Notes: a model not told the origin generated them from the sequence alone. Positions 1 through 8,510 are shown, counted from the stretch's first letter. The stretch: DNA of 64,000 nt from Conexibacter arvalis (GCF_014199525.1 NZ_JACHNU010000001.1:310001-374000); one strand, 5' to 3'. Made by a program: numbers and translations.

Positions 1-422
1 CGCTGGAGCAGCGCGCGTCGCGCGACCGCCCCGCGGCCGCGCCGAGCCCCTACGAGCAGGAGCTGCTCGCGCGCTTCGTCGACGCGCACGAGCGCCAGGA
101 CGCGGACGCCGCGCTCGCCGCCGTGCGCGACGACATCCGCGTCACGATGCCGCCCTACCCGTGGCTGTTCGAGGGCGTGGAGGCGATCGCGGGCCTGCTG
201 GCGAGAGCGTTCGGCGGCGGCGAGTTCGGCGGCGACTGGCGGCTGCTGCCGACCGCCGTCAACCGGATGCCGGCGGCGGCCAGCTACCTGCGCAGGGATG
301 GCGACACCGTCTTCCGTCCGATGAAGCTCGACGTGCTGCGGGTCGAGGGCGACCGGATCGCCGAGATCACGACCTTCGGGCCGCAGCCGTTCGCGGCGCT
401 CGGCCTGCCGCCGTCGCTGTAG
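1..422 (+). CDS. ECF sigma factor, C-terminal part only (SnoaL-like domain)
   Basis: The open frame enters from the left edge and ends at TAG 420-422, giving about 139 residues. What remains is the SnoaL/NTF2-like tail of an ECF sigma factor: a segment reading RFVDAHERQDADAAL, then DDIRVTMPPYPW, then a closing GDRIAEITTFGPQPFAALGLP. The sigma factor at 15550-16614 in this window ends with the same layout (GYVDAWQRGDVEAV, TMPPMATWY, AGRIAEITGF), which is the basis for the call. In this family sigma regions 2 and 4 lie upstream, so they should be outside the window. In related sigma factors such tails modulate activity of the core; the trigger here cannot be read from the sequence. Confidence 0.8.
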   Translation, partial: LEQRASRDRPAAAPSPYEQELLARFVDAHERQDADAALAAVRDDIRVTMPPYPWLFEGVEAIAGLLARAFGGGEFGGDWRLLPTAVNRMPAAASYLRRDGDTVFRPMKLDVLRVEGDRIAEITTFGPQPFAALGLPPSL

Positions 423-487
423 CGGCGCCGGAGGGCGGCGGCGCGCTCTCCCGCCGGCCGCGTTGGCCCGCTCGACGCGCATGCGAT

Positions 488-506
488 TGGTCCTTCACGC
501 GGACCA
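488..506. promoter_or_regulatory. Inverted repeat upstream of the SDR gene
   Basis: TGGTCC, seven bases, GGACCA: perfect 6-bp arms, followed at 517-522 by TACGCT, a possible -10 box. It sits about 60 bases before the start codon at 568. It may be an operator for an unidentified repressor; no regulator gene is adjacent. Confidence 0.3.
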
Positions 507-567
507 CTTCCGCGCGTACGCTGGCCGCGTCCGCACCGGACCTGGCCCTTCCACCGAGGAGATCGAC

Positions 568-1515
568 ATGCGGGTGTTCCTTGCCGGTGCGACCGGCGCG
601 ATCGGCCGGCCGCTCGTCCGCCGCCTGCTCGCCGCGGGCCACGCGGTCGTCGGGACGACGCGCACGCAGGGGAGAGCCGCCGCGCTGCGCGCCGCCGGCG
701 CCGAGGCGGTCGTGCTCGACGCGCTCGACGCCGCCGCGCTGCGCCGCGCGGTGCTCGACGCCCGCCCCGAGGTCGTGCTCAACGAGCTGACCGACCTCTC
801 GGCGCCGCTCAACCCGCGCCGCTACGCCCAGTGGCTGGAGAGCACGCAGCGGCTGCGGACCGAGTCGACCGCGACCCTGCTCGACGCCGGCCGCGAGGCG
901 GGCGCCCGCCGGATCGTCGTCCAGTCGGTCTGCTTCGTCACCGCCCAGCGGGGACCGTGGGTGCTCGACGAGGACGCCCCGCTCGACGACGCCGCGCCGG
1001 AGCTGACCGAGCCGGTCGCCGCGATGGAGCGGATGGTCGTCGACGCCGACGGGATCGAGGGGCTCGTGCTGCGCTACGGCTGGTTCTACGGCCCGGGGAC
1101 CTCGATCGGGCCGGGCGGCCAGCACGCCGAGATGGTCCGCCGCCGGCGGCTGCCGATCATCGGCGCCGGCGACGGCCGCTGGTCGTTCGTCCACGTCGAC
1201 GACGCCGCCGCGGCGACCGTGCTCGCGCTCGACGCCGGCGGCCGCGGCGTGCTGAACGTCGTCGACGACGAGCCGGCCCCGCAGCGCGAGTGGGTTCCGG
1301 AGCTGGCGCGCGCGATCGGAGCGCCGCCGCCGCGAACGGTGCCGGCGTGGCTGGCGCGCGCGGTCGGCGGCGAGCTGATCGTCCGCACTGGCACGACGAT
1401 GCGCGGCGCCAGCAACGCCCGCGCACGTGAGCGGCTCGGCTGGAGACCGGGGCGGCCGAGCTGGCGCGAGGGCTTCGCGGAGACCTTCGCGGAGCGCGCC
1501 GCCGCGAACGTCTGA
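568..1515 (+). CDS. NAD(P)-binding epimerase/dehydratase (atypical SDR)
   Basis: A 315-residue Rossmann-fold protein of the NAD-dependent epimerase/dehydratase group. The nucleotide-binding loop GATGAIG lies at residues 7-13. The sugar-epimerase-like motif YGWFYGPGT lies near residue 175, and a C-terminal block resembling RERLGWRP is typical of SDR family members that act on nucleotide sugars or small carbonyl compounds. The canonical YxxxK catalytic pair is not obvious, so this may be an atypical member used as a reductase or a sensor. The ATG at 568 is chosen because GAGGAG sits seven bases upstream and the Rossmann strand begins right after it; an in-frame ATG at 481 would add 29 unsupported residues. 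It stands alone and converges on the STAS-like gene. Substrate unknown. Confidence 0.85.
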   Translation: MRVFLAGATGAIGRPLVRRLLAAGHAVVGTTRTQGRAAALRAAGAEAVVLDALDAAALRRAVLDARPEVVLNELTDLSAPLNPRRYAQWLESTQRLRTESTATLLDAGREAGARRIVVQSVCFVTAQRGPWVLDEDAPLDDAAPELTEPVAAMERMVVDADGIEGLVLRYGWFYGPGTSIGPGGQHAEMVRRRRLPIIGAGDGRWSFVHVDDAAAATVLALDAGGRGVLNVVDDEPAPQREWVPELARAIGAPPPRTVPAWLARAVGGELIVRTGTTMRGASNARARERLGWRPGRPSWREGFAETFAERAAANV

Positions 1516-1519
1516 GCGC

Positions 1520-2152
1520 TCACACGGGGACGTGGTGACGGCCGCGCTCCCAGCTGCGGCGGCGCTCGCTCCAGCCGGGCGGGAGCCCGCCGTCGACCGC
1601 CTCGACCAGCTCGAGCCAGCCGAGCGCGTCGGCGTAGTCGCCCATCGCCGCCGACCGCGCCGCCCAGCGCAGCGAGCGCCCGACGGCGCGCCGGCGGCGC
1701 GCCGCCAGGTCGCCGCCCGCCGTCGGCGCGAGCGGCCCGTCGCCCGCAGCCCGCGGCGGTGCGGCCGCGTCCAGCGCCAGGCGCGCATCGACCCTGGTCG
1801 GAACCGGCCACAGGCGCAGCTCTCGATGAGCGGTGAAGATCCGTGCGTGCAGCGCCTCGGGGTTGCGCATGACCGCGGCGACCGGGCTCGCGAGCGTCGC
1901 GGTGGCCACGATGCGGAGCAGCCGTCCCTGCTGCCCCGCATCGAGCTCACCCGCCGCGCTCAGATCGAGCACGAGCCCGAGGCGGGCTTCCGCCGTCAGC
2001 TCCTCGATCCTGTTGCGCAACGTCATGGCGGCGGCGCGGTCGAACGGCCCTTCGAGCACGAAGAGCGCCGCACCGTCCGGGGGGAAGGCGAGCCGCCAGC
2101 GGCGTCCGAGCGATGGGCCCGTGACCGCCGCGGTTGCTTTGCAACCGTTCAC
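1520..2152 (-). CDS. STAS-domain-like protein with a conserved Arg-rich tail
   Basis: About 210 residues. The middle (roughly residues 25-115) looks like a STAS domain: a strand (ALFVLEGPFD), a helix with AAAMTLRNRIEELTAEA, then a strand LGLVLDLSAAGELD and a helix with GQQGRLLRIV. STAS proteins often act as anti-anti-sigma factors, but the usual phosphorylated Ser is not evident. The tail reads RSLRWAARSAAMGDYADALGWLELVEAVDG, probably a small helical hairpin. The start is uncertain: GTG at 2152 has TACGGT six bases upstream, matching the leaderless geometry seen elsewhere here; ATG 2155 and TTG 2185 also fit. It is divergent from the PAS/LuxR gene, so a partner-switch role is possible but is inference. 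Confidence 0.55.
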   Translation of the reverse strand: MNGCKATAAVTGPSLGRRWRLAFPPDGAALFVLEGPFDRAAAMTLRNRIEELTAEARLGLVLDLSAAGELDAGQQGRLLRIVATATLASPVAAVMRNPEALHARIFTAHRELRLWPVPTRVDARLALDAAAPPRAAGDGPLAPTAGGDLAARRRRAVGRSLRWAARSAAMGDYADALGWLELVEAVDGGLPPGWSERRRSWERGRHHVPV

Positions 2153-2158
2153 CATTCC

Positions 2159-2164
2159 ACCGTA
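2159..2164 (-). promoter_or_regulatory. Possible -10 box for the STAS-like gene
   Basis: TACGGT on the minus strand ends six bases before the GTG at 2152, a spacing that would place the transcript start at or next to the start codon. No convincing -35 box is visible. Confidence 0.35.
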
Positions 2165-2307
2165 TCCGCCGCCACCACCACTCAAGGATGGTCGTGCGCT
2201 ACTCGTTGGGGCGGCCCCGCCAACACGCCTTAATCCTCATGGAAGCGAGCCAAACGCGGGAGACTCGGACCTGCGGCGCCTCCCGAACCGAGGAACGAGG
2301 TGGTCTC

Positions 2308-3354
2308 ATGGCTGCGAGCGCCAACTCCAGAGCGGTCAGAGCGCGCGATGCGCTCGCGGACGCACCGGCCGCCGACCCGCGCGAACCGCTGTGGTCGCAT
2401 GAGCCGGCGCGGATGACCGTCGCGCCGGACGGGACGATCGCGACATGGAGCGGGGAGGCGCGCGAGCTGCTGGGGTGGGCGGAGCGCGAGGTGCTCGGCA
2501 GAGCGCTCTCGTCGCTGCTGACGAGCCCGTCGCCGGAGGAGGCGCGGCGGCTGCTCGACGCCGTCCTCGACGGGCGGCCGCTCGACGGGCTCGCCTGCGC
2601 CTGCCGCACGAAGGAGGGGCCGGCCTCCCCGCTGCGCCTGAGCGCGGCGCTCCGTCGCCGCGGCGAGGAGCCGGCCGTGCTGGAGGTGCGGCTCGCCTGC
2701 GCCGGCCTGACCGGCTGGTCGCTCGCCGAGCACCCCGAGCTCGACCTCGAGCGGATGGCCGGCATCGGCACCTGGAAGTGGTCGTACGCGACCGGCGAGA
2801 TGACCTGGTCGCGCCAGCTCGCCGTGCTGCACGGCGAGCATCCGGCGCGGACCGGCTCCGGCGACCGGCGGCTCGCGGCCGCCGCGCATCCCGACGATCG
2901 CGCCGCGCTCCAGCTGCTGCTGGAGCGGGCGGCGCTCGACGGCGGGCCGGTCACCGCCCGCTATCGGCTGATGCGCGCCGACGGCGGGCTGCGGCACGTC
3001 CACCTCCACGCCGAGGTCGTCTGCGACGCGGACGGCGTCGCCTCCGCGCTGGTCGGCTACGTCCAGGACGTCACCGCCCTGCCGGCCGTGATCCACGACG
3101 GCGGCGCGGAGGGGATGCGCTCCGCGCCGGGCGAGACGGTCCTGCTGCGCCGGCTCAGCGCACGTCAGCGGGAGGTGCTCGCGCTGCTGTCGGATGGGCT
3201 CGGGACGGCGGAGATCGCCGCTCGTCTCTACCTGTCGGAGTCGACGGTGAAGTGGCACGTCAAGAAGATCCTGCGCGCCCTCAACGCCGCCAACCGCGCC
3301 GAGGCGGTCGCGCGCTACCTGCGCGCCCTGGCCGCGGCGCCGGCGCCGCGCTGA
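2308..3354 (+). CDS. PAS-domain LuxR-family transcriptional regulator
   Basis: 348 residues. Residues about 35-130 form a degenerate PAS domain (WSGEARELLGWAEREVLGR). Residues about 145-255 form a second PAS/PAC unit (TWKWSYATGEMTWS, then ARYRLMRADGGLRH and VGYVQDVT). The C-terminus is a LuxR-type helix-turn-helix (LSARQREVLALLSDG, then LYLSESTVKWHVKKIL). There is no receiver or kinase domain, so the protein probably senses a small ligand, light or redox state directly through PAS and binds DNA itself. The start at 2308 is supported by GAGGTGG a few bases upstream; open frame further upstream crosses the divergent promoter region. It converges on the acyltransferase gene with only 19 bases between stops. 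Target genes are not apparent. Confidence 0.85.
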   Translation: MAASANSRAVRARDALADAPAADPREPLWSHEPARMTVAPDGTIATWSGEARELLGWAEREVLGRALSSLLTSPSPEEARRLLDAVLDGRPLDGLACACRTKEGPASPLRLSAALRRRGEEPAVLEVRLACAGLTGWSLAEHPELDLERMAGIGTWKWSYATGEMTWSRQLAVLHGEHPARTGSGDRRLAAAAHPDDRAALQLLLERAALDGGPVTARYRLMRADGGLRHVHLHAEVVCDADGVASALVGYVQDVTALPAVIHDGGAEGMRSAPGETVLLRRLSARQREVLALLSDGLGTAEIAARLYLSESTVKWHVKKILRALNAANRAEAVARYLRALAAAPAPR

Positions 3355-3373
3355 GGCGCGGTGCCGGCCCCGC

Positions 3374-5296
3374 TCAGCGCCGGATCGCCGCGGCGACGGC
3401 GCGCATGTAGGCGACGGCGCCGGCGGGGCGGGGATGGGTGCCGTCGTCGTACAGGAGGTCGCCGTCGTCGCTCGCTTCGTGCCAGTCGGCGACGGTCGCC
3501 TGCGGCCAGGTCGAGGCCAGCTCGTCGAGCTTCGCGTTCGTCTCGTCGGCCCAGCTCGCCTCCGGGGAGCGGACGTTGACGAGCACGACGCGCGGCACGC
3601 CCCTCAGCGCCTCCTTCAGCTCCAGCAGGTCGTCGCGGTAGAGCGGCCCGTTCTCGCCGGTCTGCACGACGACGACCGGCGGCAGGCCGCCGCTGTCGCG
3701 GTACTCGCGCAGGCGGGCGGCGATCTCGGCCGGTTGACGCGAGACGGCCGCGTCGACGCGCGCATGCAGGCGCCGCTGGAGCGGCTCGATCGCCGCCAGC
3801 ATCACCGACGCGCCGACCGCCAGTATCGGCCCGCGCGGCGCGGCGCGCCGTCGCGACGCCGGCGCCGCACCGGAGCCGGCGGCGTCCCTCGCCGCTTCGC
3901 CCGCTTCGCCCGCGCCGCCCGCCCCGCCCGCGCCGCCCGCGCCGCCCGCACCGCCTGCGCCGCGCGCCCCGGCCGGCCGCCTGCCGTCGCCGGCGGCCCC
4001 CAGCGGCGGGCGGCCCGCCGACGCCGCCAGGCCGGCCGCGGCGGCGGGGGCGCGTGCGAGCGCCGACTCGGTGTGGGCGGCCGGCAGCTCCCGCTCCGCA
4101 GCCGGCCACGCCACCGCGCCCGCGACGAGCAGCGCCAGTGCGGCCGGCGCGGCGGCCAGCGCGACGCGGCGGCGCGGCGCGGTCAGTCCGCCGAGCCACG
4201 CCCGCAGCCGCGCCTGGGCCTCGCCGTGCCGGACCGGCATCTCGACCCAGCGATAGGAGAGCGCGGCCAGCGCCACCGTCGCGGCGATCTGAAGCGGGAC
4301 GAGCAGCCGCAGGTCGAGCCGCACGTCGAGCTCCGGCCGCGTCAGCGCCATCACCGGCCAGTGCCACAGGTAGATGCCGTAGCTGCGCGCCCCGATCCAG
4401 ACGAGCGGCGCCCAGCCGAGCGCGCGCGCGACGCGGCTGGAGGGATGGGAGGCGCTCGCGATCAGCAGCGCCGCGCCGACGGCGACCAGCGTCAGGCCGC
4501 CGGTGTAGACGAACGGGTCGCGGTCGACCCAGCCGAGCACGCCCCACAGCACGATCGCGAGGCCGACGACGCCCATCAGGTCGAGGTCGAGCCGCGCGCC
4601 GCCGCCGACCATGCGGACCCCCGGCCGCATCGCCGGCCAGGCGAACGCGAGCGCGACGCCGATCAGCAGCGGCGTCGCGCGCGTGTCGGTGCCGTAGTAG
4701 ATCCGCGTCGGGTCGGCGGCGGGATCGTGGAGCAGCGCCATCAGCAGCGCCGAGGCGGCCGCGGCGGCGAGCGCCAGCAGCGCGACGCTCGCCGGCCGCA
4801 GCCACCGCAGCCCGAGCAGCAGCAGCGGCGGCCACAGCAGGTAGAACTGCTCCTCGACCGCCAGCGACCAGAAGTGCTGGAGCAGCGACGGCCGCCCGAA
4901 CGCCTCGAAGTACGAGCGCTCGGCGAAGACCTGATGCCAGTTGTTGACGTACAGCGCGGAGGCGAGCGCGTCGCCGCGGAGCGCCGGCAGGTCCTCGGAG
5001 GAGAGCAGCGCCACGGCCGCCAGCGAGACGACGATCACGAGCAGCGCCGCCGGCAGCAGCCGCCGCGCCCGTCTGAGCCAGAAGCGCAGAAGATCGACCG
5101 ACCCGGTGCGCGCGTGCTCCTGCAGCAGCAGCGAGGTGATCAGGAAGCCGCTGAGGACGAAGAAGAGGTCGACGCCGAGGAAGCCCCCGGGAACCCAGTC
5201 CACCCGTCCGTGGAAGAGCACGACCATCGCGACCGCGAGCGCGCGGACGCCGTCGAGCCCCGGCCGATACGCCAGGACCTTGCCCTGACCCGTCAC
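3374..5296 (-). CDS. Acyltransferase-3 (OafA/YrhL-type) with C-terminal SGNH domain
   Basis: About 640 residues, an O-acetyltransferase acting on cell-surface glycans. Residues 8-370 form the membrane acyltransferase-3 domain: it begins YRPGLDGVRALAV, has the essential His at about 29 (VLFHG) and carries WSLAVEEQFYLLWP at 143-156. After about 10 membrane helices comes a Pro/Ala/Gly-rich linker including a (GAG)n run encoded near 3900-3965. The C-terminal SGNH-like domain starts with VGASVMLAA and ends with DDGTHPRPAG, which contains the Asp-x-x-His pair. Known homologues move acetyl groups across the membrane and transfer them via the SGNH domain. The GTG start is chosen because the family motif begins ten residues later and TACCCT lies six bases upstream. 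Confidence 0.9.
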   Translation of the reverse strand: MTGQGKVLAYRPGLDGVRALAVAMVVLFHGRVDWVPGGFLGVDLFFVLSGFLITSLLLQEHARTGSVDLLRFWLRRARRLLPAALLVIVVSLAAVALLSSEDLPALRGDALASALYVNNWHQVFAERSYFEAFGRPSLLQHFWSLAVEEQFYLLWPPLLLLGLRWLRPASVALLALAAAAASALLMALLHDPAADPTRIYYGTDTRATPLLIGVALAFAWPAMRPGVRMVGGGARLDLDLMGVVGLAIVLWGVLGWVDRDPFVYTGGLTLVAVGAALLIASASHPSSRVARALGWAPLVWIGARSYGIYLWHWPVMALTRPELDVRLDLRLLVPLQIAATVALAALSYRWVEMPVRHGEAQARLRAWLGGLTAPRRRVALAAAPAALALLVAGAVAWPAAERELPAAHTESALARAPAAAAGLAASAGRPPLGAAGDGRRPAGARGAGGAGGAGGAGGAGGAGEAGEAARDAAGSGAAPASRRRAAPRGPILAVGASVMLAAIEPLQRRLHARVDAAVSRQPAEIAARLREYRDSGGLPPVVVVQTGENGPLYRDDLLELKEALRGVPRVVLVNVRSPEASWADETNAKLDELASTWPQATVADWHEASDDGDLLYDDGTHPRPAGAVAYMRAVAAAIRR

Positions 5297-5302
5297 CAGC
5301 TC

Positions 5303-5308
5303 AGGGTA
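5303..5308 (-). promoter_or_regulatory. Likely -10 box, leaderless start of the acyltransferase
   Basis: TACCCT on the minus strand is followed by GAGCTG and then GTG. A transcript starting six or seven bases after the box would begin at the start codon. No Shine-Dalgarno sequence is present. Confidence 0.45.
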
Positions 5309-5414
5309 GCCTCGCTGACGGCCCCACCGAGACCGAGCGCGGGCGCGCCCGTTTCCCATCGGCGCGCGCGGGAATGACCCGCGTGACGCACGACCGAACC
5401 AAAGGACCCACCGC

Positions 5415-5915
5415 ATGACCGTTTCCCTGCCCAACCGGATCGCGCTGCTCGCCGTCGCGCTCCTCGCGATGCTCGCGCTTCCCGTCGCCGCGCGCGCCGA
5501 CGACCAGTCGTTCGCGCGCACCGCGATCGAGCGATCCCAGGCGCTGGGCAGATACGAGCGCGCCGTCAACAGAGCGATGAACCGCCTCGCCCGCACCGGC
5601 CCGAAGTCGTACGCCGCGACCCGCAGAGTCGTGAGAACCGCGATCCGCCAGGTCGTCCGCACGCGCACCGGCATCAGAAAGCTCGAGACGTCGACGCCGG
5701 CCGGCGCCGACGCGAAGGCGACGCTGCTGCGTCTGCTCGCGGTCGAGCAGCGCGCCTACCGGACGCTCGACCGCGCGATCGCCGCCGGCCAGCGGGGCAA
5801 GTCCGGAACCGCGCGGACGCTCGTGACGCGCGCCAACCGGCAGCTCAGATCGATCACGAGAGAGGCGATCGCGCTCGGCATGGAGCTGAGCCGGCTCGCC
5901 GCCGGCGTCGCCTGA
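5415..5915 (+). CDS. Exported helical protein of unknown function
   Basis: 166 residues with a clear signal peptide: a Lys/Arg-poor N-terminus, hydrophobic core ALLAVALLAMLALPV and a likely cleavage site after ARA (about residue 28). The mature part is basic, helical and without Cys, with Arg/Thr/Ala-rich heptad-like stretches (ARTAIERSQALGRYERAVNRAMNRLA). I do not recognise a family. About a quarter of its arginines use AGA, high for this GC content. A perfect 14-bp hairpin follows the stop. It is divergent from the acyltransferase, so a cell-envelope role is a reasonable guess and no more. Confidence 0.65.
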   Translation: MTVSLPNRIALLAVALLAMLALPVAARADDQSFARTAIERSQALGRYERAVNRAMNRLARTGPKSYAATRRVVRTAIRQVVRTRTGIRKLETSTPAGADAKATLLRLLAVEQRAYRTLDRAIAAGQRGKSGTARTLVTRANRQLRSITREAIALGMELSRLAAGVA

Positions 5916-5932
5916 CGCCCGGGCGGCCGCGC

Positions 5933-5966
5933 CGCTCGCTCTGTCGCCGACTCGACAGAGCGAGCG
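5933..5966 (+). terminator. Strong hairpin after the exported protein gene
   Basis: Perfect 14-bp arms (5933-5946 and 5953-5966) around the six-base loop CCGACT. There is no U-run after it, as is common for terminators in high-GC actinobacteria. Confidence 0.55.
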
Positions 5967-5987
5967 TGCGGACGCCGACAGTCGCCG

Positions 5988-5993
5988 TAAGCT
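5988..5993 (+). promoter_or_regulatory. Possible -10 box for the beta-propeller gene
   Basis: TAAGCT, about 50 bases before the ATG at 6044. It lies just past the terminator hairpin, so it is the natural promoter position for the next gene. Confidence 0.3.
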
Positions 5994-6043
5994 GCGGGCG
6001 CGAGTCTGTCGGAGCACGCCGAACTCGACCGAACGAGGCCCCG

Positions 6044-7447
6044 ATGCGATCGATCCGCCGTCCGCAGCTCACCGCGCGCGCAGCGCTCGCCCCCGCCGCG
6101 CTGCTCGCGCTGGCCCTCTCGCCCGCCGCCGCCGGCGCCGCGCCGGCCGTCGCGGGCGAGCTCAGACTGACCGAGACGCCCCGCCAGCTGGCGCAGGGAC
6201 CGGACGGCGCCGTCTGGGTCGCGCTCGCGGGCCCGACGAACGAGCTGGCGCGCATCGCGCCCGACGGCACGGTCACCGAGTACGACAACCCGAGATTGAG
6301 ATCGCCGGTCGGGATCGCCGCCGGGCCCGACGGCAACCTGTGGCTGACGCAGGCGGCGGAGGTCGTGCGCGTCTCGCCGGCCGACCCGACGAACGGCACC
6401 GCCTTCCCCGCTCCGGCGATCGGAACCGCCCAGGAGATCGTCGCCGGGCCGGACGGCAACCTCTGGACCGCGTCGCTCGACAACGCGCTGCGGATCACGC
6501 CGGCCGGCAACGTCAGACAGTTCCTCGTCTCGGGCATGCAGGCGCGCGGGATCGCCGACGTCGGCGACGGCACGCTCGCGATCGCCGACTTCGGCGGCGC
6601 GCGGATCGTCCGCCTGACGACCGACGGGGCGGCGACCTTCGTCCCGACTGGCGGCAACCCGATGGACGTCGCCGCCGGCGCCGGCGGCCAGCTCGCCTAC
6701 ACCAACCCGCTCGCGACGCCGCAGCAGCTCGGCCGCATCGCGCCCGGCGGCGGCGCCGTCACGACCGACGTGCCGCAGACCGACCCGTTCGGGATCGCCT
6801 ACGGCGCCGACGGCGCGTACTGGGTCGCGAACTTCGCGGGCGACAGCGTCAGCCGCTTCACCGCCGACGGCGCCGTCGCGCCGCTGCCCGGGCTGAGCGC
6901 CGGCGCCGGGCCGCGCTGGGTCGCGCCCGGCCCCGGCAACACGCTGTGGGTCGCGCTGGAGACGGCGAGAGCGGTCGCCCGCATCACCGGCGTCGAGCCG
7001 GCGCCGACCGGCGGCGGGAGCGGCGGAGGCGGGAAGGGCGGCGGCGGGGGCGGCAGCGGAGCGGACACGACCGCGCCCCGCGTCACCGGCGTCGCCGTCG
7101 ACCTGCGGCGGACCGCCAGGGGATCGCGCGGCCGGCTGCTGCTGACGCTGTCGGAGCGGGCGACCACGACGATCAAGGTCGAGCGGCGCGTCGCGGGCCG
7201 CCGAGCCGGCGGCCGCTGCGCGGCGCCGAGACGGGCCCGCCGCGGCGCGCGGAGATGCGTCCGCTGGGTCTCCGCCGCCAAGCCGGTCCGCCGCCGGCTC
7301 GGGCGGGGCCGCCACGTCGTCCGGCTCGCCGGCGGGCGGGTGCTGGCGCCGGGCCGCTACCGCGTCGCGATCGCCGCCCGCGACGCCGCCGGCAACGCGA
7401 TGCGCACCCGCACGTTCGCCTTCCGCGTCGTCAAGCTCGCGCGCTGA
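6044..7447 (+). CDS. Exported Vgb/NHL-type beta-propeller protein
   Basis: 467 residues. A Tat/Sec-like signal peptide (basic start, then ALAPAALLALALSPAAAGA) precedes a repeat domain of about residues 35-320. There the motif GPDGNLW or a variant recurs roughly every 40 residues: QGPDGAVWVALAG, AGPDGNLWLTQA, AGPDGNLWTASL, GADGAYWVANF, PGPGNTLWVALE. This is the virginiamycin B lyase/streptogramin lyase repeat, a seven-bladed propeller. A Gly-rich linker (about 328-345) leads to a basic Ig-like C-terminal domain (DTTAPRVTGVAVDL). Vgb-type propellers in soil bacteria are often of unknown function, so lyase activity should not be assumed. ATG 6044 starts the signal peptide; GAACGAGG lies upstream. 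Confidence 0.8.
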   Translation: MRSIRRPQLTARAALAPAALLALALSPAAAGAAPAVAGELRLTETPRQLAQGPDGAVWVALAGPTNELARIAPDGTVTEYDNPRLRSPVGIAAGPDGNLWLTQAAEVVRVSPADPTNGTAFPAPAIGTAQEIVAGPDGNLWTASLDNALRITPAGNVRQFLVSGMQARGIADVGDGTLAIADFGGARIVRLTTDGAATFVPTGGNPMDVAAGAGGQLAYTNPLATPQQLGRIAPGGGAVTTDVPQTDPFGIAYGADGAYWVANFAGDSVSRFTADGAVAPLPGLSAGAGPRWVAPGPGNTLWVALETARAVARITGVEPAPTGGGSGGGGKGGGGGGSGADTTAPRVTGVAVDLRRTARGSRGRLLLTLSERATTTIKVERRVAGRRAGGRCAAPRRARRGARRCVRWVSAAKPVRRRLGRGRHVVRLAGGRVLAPGRYRVAIAARDAAGNAMRTRTFAFRVVKLAR

Positions 7448-7448
7448 G

Positions 7449-7464
7449 CGGACCGCGCGGTCCG
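7449..7464 (+). terminator. Palindrome after the propeller gene
   Basis: A perfect 16-base palindrome CGGACCGCGCGGTCCG directly follows the stop codon. It can fold as a 6-bp stem with a four-base loop and probably ends transcription. Confidence 0.4.
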
Positions 7465-7591
7465 GCGCCGCGGCCCACCCCCCGTCGGCGGGCTGCGACG
7501 CCGCGCCACCGTCTCCGCGCTGACCGCGACCGATGAGCCGCGGCCGCGCGGGCGGTCGACAGTGCGAGCAACCAGATCTGGAGGCATCGCG

Positions 7592-7963
7592 ATGTTCGGG
7601 CAGACGAAGGCGTTCAGCGGGTTCTCGGTCGACGACCTGGAGGCCGCGCGCCGCTTCTACGCGGAGACGCTCGGGTTGAGAGTGACCGAGGGGAACGGCC
7701 TGCTGACGCTCCACCTCGGCGGCGAGGTGCCGGTGCTGGTCTACCCGAAGGGCGATCAGCACGAGCCGGCGTCGTTCACCGTCCTCAACTTCCCGGTCGA
7801 CGACGTCGACGCCGCGGTCGAGCAGCTGACCGAGCGGGGCGTGTCGTTCGAGCGCTACCCGCAGTTCGACCAGGACGAGAAGGGCGTGATGCGCGACAAC
7901 GGCCCGACGATCGCCTGGTTCAAGGACCCGGCCGGCAACGTCATCTCGGTGCTGGAGGCCTGA
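7592..7963 (+). CDS. VOC-family (glyoxalase/bleomycin-resistance fold) protein
   Basis: 123 residues forming two beta-alpha-beta-beta-beta units. Unit one is [23 protein letters not shown]; unit two contains [18 protein letters not shown] and ends in the hallmark [17 protein letters not shown] proteins bind a metal and catalyse glyoxalase, dioxygenase or isomerase reactions, or bind antibiotics; the substrate cannot be told. ATG 7592 has GGAGG nine bases upstream. It precedes a DGPF protein and an ECF42 sigma factor in the same orientation, a grouping known for this sigma class, so it may belong to that regulon. Confidence 0.85.
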   Translation: MFGQTKAFSGFSVDDLEAARRFYAETLGLRVTEGNGLLTLHLGGEVPVLVYPKGDQHEPASFTVLNFPVDDVDAAVEQLTERGVSFERYPQFDQDEKGVMRDNGPTIAWFKDPAGNVISVLEA

Positions 7964-8083
7964 GCACGGCAAGCGCCTGCGCGCCAACTGGCGCCGTCTG
8001 TCGAATCCGCCGGTCGCCGATTCGTCGTCTCGGTGACGGCGGAGTCGGCGAGACTTCGCGCACGACGACCAGGAGGACGGCAG

Positions 8084-8500
8084 ATGCCGCGCTTCATGAT
8101 GTTCATGCAGCCCAACGTCTCCGACGACCGATGGGAGCCGACCCCCGCGGAGGTCACGGAGATGATGACGTACAACGAGGAGCTGACGAGAGCCGGCGTG
8201 CTGCTCGCGCTCGACGGCCTCCACCCGCTCTCCGACGGCGCCCGCGTCCGCTTCGGCGGCGGCCGCGCGACGACGCTCGACGGCCCGTTCGCGGAGGCGA
8301 AGGAGGTCGTCGGCGGCTACTGGATCATCCAGGCGGGATCGCTGGAGGAGGCGACCGAGTGGGCGCGCCGCTGTCCCGCGCGCGACGGCGATCAGATCGA
8401 GGTCCGCCGCATCCAGGAGATGAGCGACTTCCCCGAGGACGTCCAGGCGGTCGCGCACCTCTCGAGCGAGCCGCCCGAGCAGACGGTCGCCGGCTCATAG
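8084..8500 (+). CDS. YCII/DGPF-domain protein
   Basis: 138 residues. The family signature DGPFAEAKEVVGGYWII lies at about residues 66-82; the N-terminus MPRFMMFMQPN and the block MMTYNEELTRAGVLLALDGLHP are typical. DGPF proteins have a ferredoxin-like fold and are strongly linked to ECF42 sigma factors; their biochemical role is not established. AGGAGG sits nine bases upstream of ATG 8084. The TAG stop overlaps the TAGGAT box of the following sigma gene and the two frames are only ten bases apart, so the pair is presumably co-regulated. Confidence 0.9.
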   Translation: MPRFMMFMQPNVSDDRWEPTPAEVTEMMTYNEELTRAGVLLALDGLHPLSDGARVRFGGGRATTLDGPFAEAKEVVGGYWIIQAGSLEEATEWARRCPARDGDQIEVRRIQEMSDFPEDVQAVAHLSSEPPEQTVAGS

Positions 8501-8503
8501 GAT
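8498..8503 (+). promoter_or_regulatory. Likely -10 box, leaderless start of the ECF42 gene
   Basis: TAGGAT followed by seven bases and GTG 8511. The TAG is also the stop codon of the DGPF gene, so transcription of the sigma gene could start independently of its neighbour. Confidence 0.4.
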
Positions 8504-8510
8504 CGGGACC

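Noticed and set aside
3434-5377. Long open frame on the plus strand antisense to the acyltransferase
   Set aside because: It is Arg/Gln-rich with no recognisable domain, a by-product of high GC in the opposite strand of a real membrane protein.
6044-7447. Antibiotic-inactivating streptogramin lyase
   Set aside because: Only the propeller repeat is seen; with a signal peptide and an added C-terminal domain, and without the family's catalytic His pattern being verifiable, I call the fold and not the activity.
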